Positions 57,783 through 64,000 of a DNA stretch of 64,000 nucleotides are shown here, piece by piece. Below the pieces are notes generated by a model. The model worked only from the letters and a program-made list of their open reading frames with translations. It did no database searches and had not been told where the DNA came from. The translations under genes and the position numbers were made by a program. Numbering within the stretch: the stretch's first letter is position 1; each line of letters starts with the position of its first letter. Source of the stretch: Notospermus geniculatus (taxonomy: Eukaryota; Nemertea; Pilidiophora; Heteronemertea; Lineidae); NCBI GenBank assembly GCA_002633025.1, contig NMRB01000946.1:174703-238702 (forward strand). The letters are read 5' to 3'.

Positions 57783-57863
57783 GCCTCGGTAGCTCACTCG
57801 GCTAGAGCGTTTGCCTAGTAATACTCAGGCCTGCGGTTCAATTCCTGACTAGGACGAGACTTT
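57783..57863 (+). mobile_element. tRNA-like SINE fragment
   Basis: GGTAGCTCACTCGGCTAGAG (A box and D arm), GCCTAGTAATACTCAGGC (anticodon-arm-like with an oversized loop) and GCGGTTCAATTCC (B box) follow tRNA order, then CTGACTAGGACGAGAC. No convincing acceptor stem, so a tRNA-derived repeat is likelier than a tRNA gene. Confidence 0.5.
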
Positions 57864-57869
57864 TCTCAC

Positions 57870-60800
57870 TGCTCCTTTCTCATATTTTTTTTACTGAAAA
57901 TACTTTAAGTCAAGAAAATTCATGAACAGTTTGGGGAAAAAGTTCACCAGCAGCCATGCATTGGCTCTTGGAGGAATTCAGTATAATTCCTACAAGAATG
58001 GCTATATTTATTTCTTCCAAGTTTAACTATTGCTCTTTCCTTTATTTGGGGAAATATACATGAATATTCGTGGATGATAGCAGAATTCATACCATTTCTG
58101 GACCATTTACTTCCACAACTGTTTTCCACGGCCATATGCCCACATCTGATGTCTGCGGAGGAGTTCAGCTAGCTCTTCTCTATATTTGAGAGATATCATA
58201 TTCCTCGATAGATAGCCGACTTCATATTTCTGGACCATTACCTCAATCAATTACATTAGAAGCAATGAAATCGCTTTCTTTCCCTGTAGAGCCATATGTC
58301 AGAGGTTTTGACATTTCAATCATGGAAGGATGGCAAGTGCAAGTCAGAGAATCTTTGGCGAGACATTCAACATCATGGATCGTCGTTATTTACCGGTAAA
58401 TGGCATCTGCTGATAAGGTTGAGACAAAAGTTTCTTGTCCCCACTGAGTATTATACTGGCCTCAGATTTGGCAATGGTTATTGCCATCCTTATTGAAAGA
58501 AAATGAAACAAAACATATTACTGGTAAATGCTTTGGACATTGAAAAAGTTGACCATGTGTTGCTCTTCCATGTCTAATTCTGTAAGAGTTGAACACTCCT
58601 GCCGAGCTGTAGCGAGACCATGTTCTCCCTCTTTGTTTCTATACAAGGCATTGTATATGGTAGGTTTCCAATACCCAATACCACAGACAATAGGGGTGAA
58701 AAAGCTTTGAACATCATTTCAAACAGTATGAGATTTCAAATAAAGTCTTCGAATCAATAGAAATGGTGTACAAAAGGCTGGGTTTCTGTGGGGAAGGACG
58801 AGCCTTGCACCGGCACTGGATCCAGTTACGGTTCCGTTGAAATTGATCAAAGTGCCAGCACTTTTTCATCCGAACTGTTCACTTGTTGTGTTTTGCTCAA
58901 ATAATGTTTTCTCTTGGGGAGTACATTATTTCTGCCTTTATCTCTGTTCAGATGCCTGTTTTTGCTTGTCGAGAGAGAGACTGTAGATTCTGGAACGATA
59001 ATGTCGATCAGATTGACGAAATACATGTAATGTGGGTGTACTGTGTTCTGATGTACAGCGGCGTAGTGTAGTGAAAGCTTCAGTTCTTCACACCTCTCAG
59101 AACAAGTTCCAGAACTGGCCAGTTTACTTGTCAGGGTGAGTAAAGGCGGCTCTCCACGTGACAGTTTTCTTGCGCAAGTTGGCTCACAATGGGCAATTCA
59201 CCATTATTTGTTCGTCACGGCTTACGCTGGGACCAATGACATAAACAACTGCTCGCAGTTGAATTGCCCAATTGGGCCAGAGAGCCAACTTGCGCAAGAA
59301 AACCCCAAGAAAACTTGCACGTGGAGAGCAACCTTTTAGGAAAGAGTGGAGAAAACTGGCCGAGCTGGGACTTATTCCGAGAAGTGTCCAGCTGCCATTA
59401 GTGATCCTTTTGAAAAAATGGAAAATGTCCTGCTCAGTTTGTTATTGATGTAATCGTTCATGTCGATGAAATCCTAATGAACTGTGTCATGAAACATGAC
59501 CTCGACAGTTTATGGTGACATCAGAAGTAAACCAGTAATGTTGTAACCAGATCTGTGGTTGGGAAATGGTAAGTAAACTCTGGTGGCTGTAAGCACACTC
59601 GGTCACCTTGGTGACCACAGAAATGCTTGTCACAACAGTGAGAAAACAATTAGTTCACGGGCATGTGCATTAATTGAGAGATGCACACTATAATCATCAT
59701 ACCGGTACATGTCTTTGTGCACTGAGTGCAGTGAACATTGGTGTGCATTAAACAAACTTCTCAAATATAGCATCTTGAACCATCAAAGTTCATATCAGTA
59801 CACGTTAAGACTACTCAGAGTGGAGCGTAGCCCGAAGGTGAAGTGACCACAGGTCTTGATAGCTCAAGATGAAATACTGTATATTGGATGACAATATTCG
59901 ATTAAAAGCCAGCCGGTTTTCAAGCCTGTTGTTTACGATCTGAAAGTTCAACGCTCGACATTAATCGGTGGATTAATAATAGCATCTCAACATCTCAGGG
60001 TCATTTATGAAATAATCTCATGGTGTGTGTGGCATCTGATGACAAATTATCATGATCAACTATATATCGTTATAACGTATGATTTATTGGGAGGCTAATC
60101 TGAGTGATAAATGTATTGGTTGAGGATACGTGATACATCACCCACGGGTAGAAATTGATGCAGCCATGTAATCAAAATCATTGCCGTGTTATTTTTGACT
60201 TTCAGGACGTGATATTTGATATTGGTAGCAGGGAATGTGCTGGTTGGCAACGTTATCAAGACTGTTACCTTCTAAAAGAAATGTTGTAATAATCTTTAAG
60301 AATTCCAAGATAGAGATATCCAGTTGCTAATATAGGTGTTTCTCACTGTATTAACATGTTCTATTGTTGCGAACTTCGTTCATTATTATCAACATGGGAC
60401 ATTCTTTTATGGGAAACTGATGCCAAGCGAACTTCTGCCAATACTGATTATGAACATCATGAAATACTATCTGCTTATTAGTAGACTGGCTAATGCTCTG
60501 TTATCCTGCTGACATCTAAGAAGTAAAGTATCTAGGTTACTTAATGCTTGCTCGTAAATCACACTTGGATGTCGCTAAAGAACGTTGATATTTTAGATTA
60601 ATTCATGTGCAAATAATCATCTTATTTGGCAACTTTTAAAGGATTTTCTGCAGTACTGATATTCTGCTGACAGGAATTGGCACAGACACTCACTTATAAA
60701 TTCTGGTGCTCGTGCTACTCTGAGAAATTAAGACATGAGAAATGAAGAACTCGAGGACTTTTACTCGATACCCCCCTGCAGGGAGGAACTATGAGCGGCT

Positions 60801-61330
60801 GGGTATGAGTACCCGTTAATGAATGGTATCCCAAAACATGAAGTATTCGAATCAGGTGCAGAACAATCATTGCATCTGACACCTGTTTTTTTCATCCTAA
60901 TTGAATGATATAGTACCATTATGATTATAGCATTATACTGATAGCACATGGTGAAGTGTAATTCAACCCATCATCAGAACAATACCCTCTTCTTCCATGC
61001 TTTCATTACGTCCTTCATTCATTTTACAACTGCACCAGGAAAATGATGATTGGAAAAAGCGTGATTAATTCCCGTTGCCATTGGTGCCGAAGTATTGTTG
61101 TTATAAGTGGAGAGCTGATCCTCATTATCGTAAAGTGTGTTTGAAGATGCAATTGGATTGATTGGAATTATTCTCAATATGCCGAATGCTATTCATCACG
61201 CCGTGTCTGTAATGGGTGCTGATATGTTATCCCATCGATACAGAAGTAGCCAACGTAATTGTGCAACATCTCGCTTGGAGTTGGACCGAGGCCTGTGAGG
61301 TATAATTCCCCTTCCATCATCCTGTCAACC
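57870..61330. other. Intergenic stretch, one MITE
   Basis: Apart from the palindrome at 59142-59337 I see no gene, RNA or repeat that I can support. Confidence 0.5.
59142..59337. mobile_element. MITE with AAAGG..GCTCTCCACGTG ends
   Basis: CTCTCCACGTG..TTTTCTTGCGCAAGTTGGCT (59150-59184) is inverted at 59282-59328, with a small insertion in the right arm. GCAATTCA / TGAATTGC continues the pairing inward. Confidence 0.7.
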
Positions 61331-61337
61331 AGGGACA

Positions 61338-61447
61338 TATTCATGAATCCTTCGCAACTTTACGCGCATGCAAATCTATTGTAAGTGAACAATAGGGCAA
61401 ACAATAGACTTGCGTGTGCACAAAGTTGCAAGGGCTTCGTAAATACC
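61338..61447. mobile_element. 110-bp hairpin MITE
   Basis: TGAATCCTTCGCAACTTTAC..CTATTGT is inverted at 61401-61447 (ACAATAG..AAGTTGCAAGGGCTTCGTA) around a short centre. Arms have several mismatches. Confidence 0.6.
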
Positions 61448-61865
61448 AGGATACTGTTAATCCAGTGTACTCGAAAGATGTTATAATCATATCACATAAT
61501 TTTTTTTAAAATAGAAGAATTATATTAATTAGGAACCGGACGAACTAACGTCACGACGTGTCGCTGCGATCGATGTGACCGAAGATTCTTTTTTCAACGT
61601 GATTTCCAGTCATTTCCATTAACTTCTGGCGTGAAATAAACCCATTTTTTCGGTCGCATGACATTAAAATTTACACCATCTTGTCGCGGATGAAAATTTC
61701 TGCAATTTCTTTGCTTTTTTCCTTAAAATAAAGAGGTATGATGGCGATAACAGCAACGTCTTTATCTCATTTTTTCCTGTAAAAAAATGTACAGCAGATT
61801 TTTTCATGACGCAACACGTCAACACATAAAACGACGTCAATGACGTCAGTTTGGTCACATCGAAC

Positions 61866-62165
61866 GCTGCGCCGACCTGTCGGGATAAACGGCACGCGGG
61901 TTCCTCATTACGCCGGCAATGAAGTGCGTATAGACAAATCCCAAATTGCGTAAAAAAACGAGAAAGATCTGCGCACTTCCGCCGAAATGGCAAACACAAC
62001 CTCGGTCTGAAACTGAATGACATGACGCAGAGAACCCCACGACAGCGACTTCGACGACGTTGCGTGAGCATCTGCGTCACGTCAGCTGGTTTCAGGTCGA
62101 GGTTGTGTTTGCGATTTCGGCGGAAGTGTGCAGATCTTGGAATTTGGGATTTGTCTATACTCATG
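61866..62165. mobile_element. Composite: half family G joined to a family F palindrome
   Basis: 61866-61911 (TGCGCCGACCTGTCGGGATA..GGGTTCCTCAT) matches one end of family G. Directly next, TATAGACAAATCCCAAATT (61929-61947) begins a palindrome inverted at 62141-62159. That palindrome carries the family F core GCGCACTTCCGCC..CAACCTCGGTCTGAAAC. One element seems to have inserted in or beside the other. Confidence 0.65.
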
Positions 62166-62199
62166 TATTGCATCTCAGGTTTAAGCAAAACAAACAGTG

Positions 62200-64000
62200 A
62201 ACTAAGGACTTAAAACACTGACGGTCTTTTTTTATTCAATAATGCGACTTGCTTTTTTAGAGATACCAGTACAGAAACACAAGCTTACAAGTTACAGAGA
62301 AGTTTAACATTGACATTTCATTCCATCTGAACATAACCAATTAAAAAGACCAGAGAAGAATTATTCATGTTTTAAAATCGACTGTTATAAAATGGCACGC
62401 CCTCCTGGGAATCAGAAATAAAAAAACGCAAGTAGTTCTCTCACTGAGACACAAGGGAATAGTTTAGTTGCCTAGCCAAAAAAAACCTGACACTGTACTC
62501 AACATAGGACTGTACTGTATAGAGGGAACTTGACGCCTGACAGTAAAACATATCAACACTTTTAGACAAAAATATTCTTTCAATCCATCATCAAAGCAAA
62601 CGTCACTTCTAGCCCTTTGGGAGGGCTTACTTTACCAATCTATGCAACTTCTCAGTCACAAGTTTTAGTGAGAGATAGTTGAATTAAAAAAATGACTGTC
62701 CCAAAATTTTACAAAACGCTATGCATGTGAACAGAAATCCACACCTTATCTTACAGATATCAATATTGAATAAAACATTTATATGAAGTAAGAAAATGAA
62801 TCTCAGAATTTGACTTCTTGATATGCTGAATGTATCATGAAATTTAAAGCCTAAGACTAACAATACTTGCATTCACCTGAACCCCAGGGCCTGCAACGTG
62901 GACACAGTGTCATCTCACATCACTATAAACAGTTACAAATATAAACTATGTGTTCATTGTCGTGAACACTGGGAGGCAGTTACTTGACTCGGATATGATA
63001 TATGAATATCATCATGTGCTCAACTCGAGTTGCATAAAAGTGACCAAGTCTGCATCACAAGCACATCCAATTAACTTACTAGTATTCAAGGTGTTGAGCC
63101 CCGTTGGTTCAGTCATTTCTTTTTTCTTTGTACTGGTAACAGGATTTGTAAGTTTAATTATATAGAAAAGTATGACTATGAATTCAGAATTTAGACTCAA
63201 AGATGAGAAGTTTTCTCTTACTTTTACCACGTGTACAACAGGCAGCAATGGTGGATCTAAAACAAGGTATATTACGTGGTGACACAAAATTATTTCTCTG
63301 TAAGTTCGTATATGTAGTTCAAAACTTTTAGCTTAACAAATTACTGCTCAGGTACACGAACAACATAAGAATGATAGAACTAGAATAAATGTATAAAATG
63401 TTAGATTCATTCATGTAAACGTCATTCAACCAATCCTTGTGATGTTGATGAAATCAGGAAAATTCTCCATTTCTTGGTAAAGGGGTTGAAGTGATGGTAT
63501 GAATGTTGGTAGATGAATAAGTCTTAACCTGGATTCACAAGACACCAAGTGAGGGGATACCATCATGTCACAGGGCACTGCTTCAATTAGTACAAACTAG
63601 TAGTATTCATGTCAACATCACATGACCTTGAAAACGGATGTTCCCTCTGGAACGACTATTACAATGCTTTATATACAACTAGTGTTTAGCAAAATGAACT
63701 GATTACAATAAATTCTGTTGTACTACACACACATATTGCTGTGCAGCACATGCTAAAAATTCCCTTCCGTATAGTCTTTAGACACAACTGGTTACTCACC
63801 TGTACAGATGCAGCATGTCCATCAATGGCCAACTACAGCCTTATGGTATGAAAAGCATTATTCACAGAATTCCAATTTTGCTTTGGAATTGATGCAAAAC
63901 TACCTGTGCAAAAACAACATGTTATTTGAACCATAGCGGTGCCACTTCTTCCATTCATTCAAGTGCAGCACATTCAACATGAAAAAGACCTTACAAACTC
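62200..64000 (-). other. Possible 3' UTR of a minus-strand gene beyond the window
   Basis: 1.8 kb without repeats, palindromes or credible coding exons, right after the repeat-dense region. With the leftward AATAAA at its lower edge this resembles a long 3' UTR of a gene entering from the right. This is inference from composition and signal only; it may be plain intergenic DNA. Confidence 0.25.
62232..62237 (-). terminator. Candidate poly(A) signal on minus strand
   Basis: The minus strand reads GAATAAAAAAAGACCG, followed 25-45 nt downstream by a T/GT-rich stretch (CTGTTTGTTTTGCTT), the normal layout of a vertebrate-type cleavage site. Confidence 0.35.

Noticed and set aside
57783-57863. Functional tRNA gene
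   Set aside because: A and B boxes are present but the anticodon loop is oversized and the acceptor stem does not pair.
61664-62188. 174-codon minus-strand frame
   Set aside because: It runs through the family G/F palindromes and its sequence mirrors them; no domain, and the frame is a product of the repeat.
63787-63907. Minus-strand exon between TTTTTGCACAG and CAG|GTGAGT
   Set aside because: All three frames contain stops, so at most it is a UTR exon; not enough to annotate.

Overview
This is animal (metazoan) nuclear DNA, not prokaryotic or organellar: about 40% GC by eye, GT-AG introns, no operons, tRNA-derived SINE-like sequences and many palindromic non-autonomous transposons. Marine-invertebrate traits (many TACATGTA and TAGGCCTA words, abundant small palindromic elements) and a SPO11 protein close to the vertebrate one suggest an invertebrate deuterostome such as an echinoderm, hemichordate or cephalochordate. 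That taxonomic guess is inference. There are assembly gaps at 15722-15733 and 48662-49504, and single Ns at 23039, 35275 and 41852; two of the single Ns join near-duplicate sequence.

Region 1-960 is upstream flank: a palindrome at the window edge, an AT-rich repeat, a small TIR transposon (437-727), then a short CpG-rich segment with two CTCGCGAGA palindromes that is probably the SPO11 promoter. Region 963-25632 (+) is one complete gene, SPO11, the meiotic double-strand-break transesterase. It has 12 coding exons that join in phase to 407 codons. The catalytic tyrosine (about Y149), the Toprim acidic residues (about E235, D288, D290) and the C-terminal GGWI are all present. A poly(A) signal lies 90 bp past the stop. 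The first eight exons fit in 3.3 kb. The last four are spread over 16 kb because introns 8, 10 and 11 are swollen with transposons.

Region 25.75-62.2 kb has no gene I can support. It holds minisatellites, SINE-like tRNA relics, palindromic elements, a 2.3 kb duplication joined at an N, a satellite split by a small transposon, a 1.84 kb TIR element that contains the large gap, telomere-like tracts, and a stretch of decayed coding-like sequence near 45-47 kb (minus). From 62.2 kb to the end the DNA is repeat-poor and has an AATAAA facing leftward, so it may be the 3' UTR of a minus-strand gene outside the window.

The most interesting observations are: (i) exon 2 of SPO11 is a frame-neutral 114-nt exon matching the 38-residue segment that separates the mammalian SPO11 alpha and beta isoforms; (ii) a dispersed palindromic family whose copies carry a hammerhead-ribozyme-like core, as in Penelope-like retroelements; (iii) a 692-bp element with identical 126-bp TIRs and a perfect 9-bp target duplication, which looks recently active and Mutator-like.
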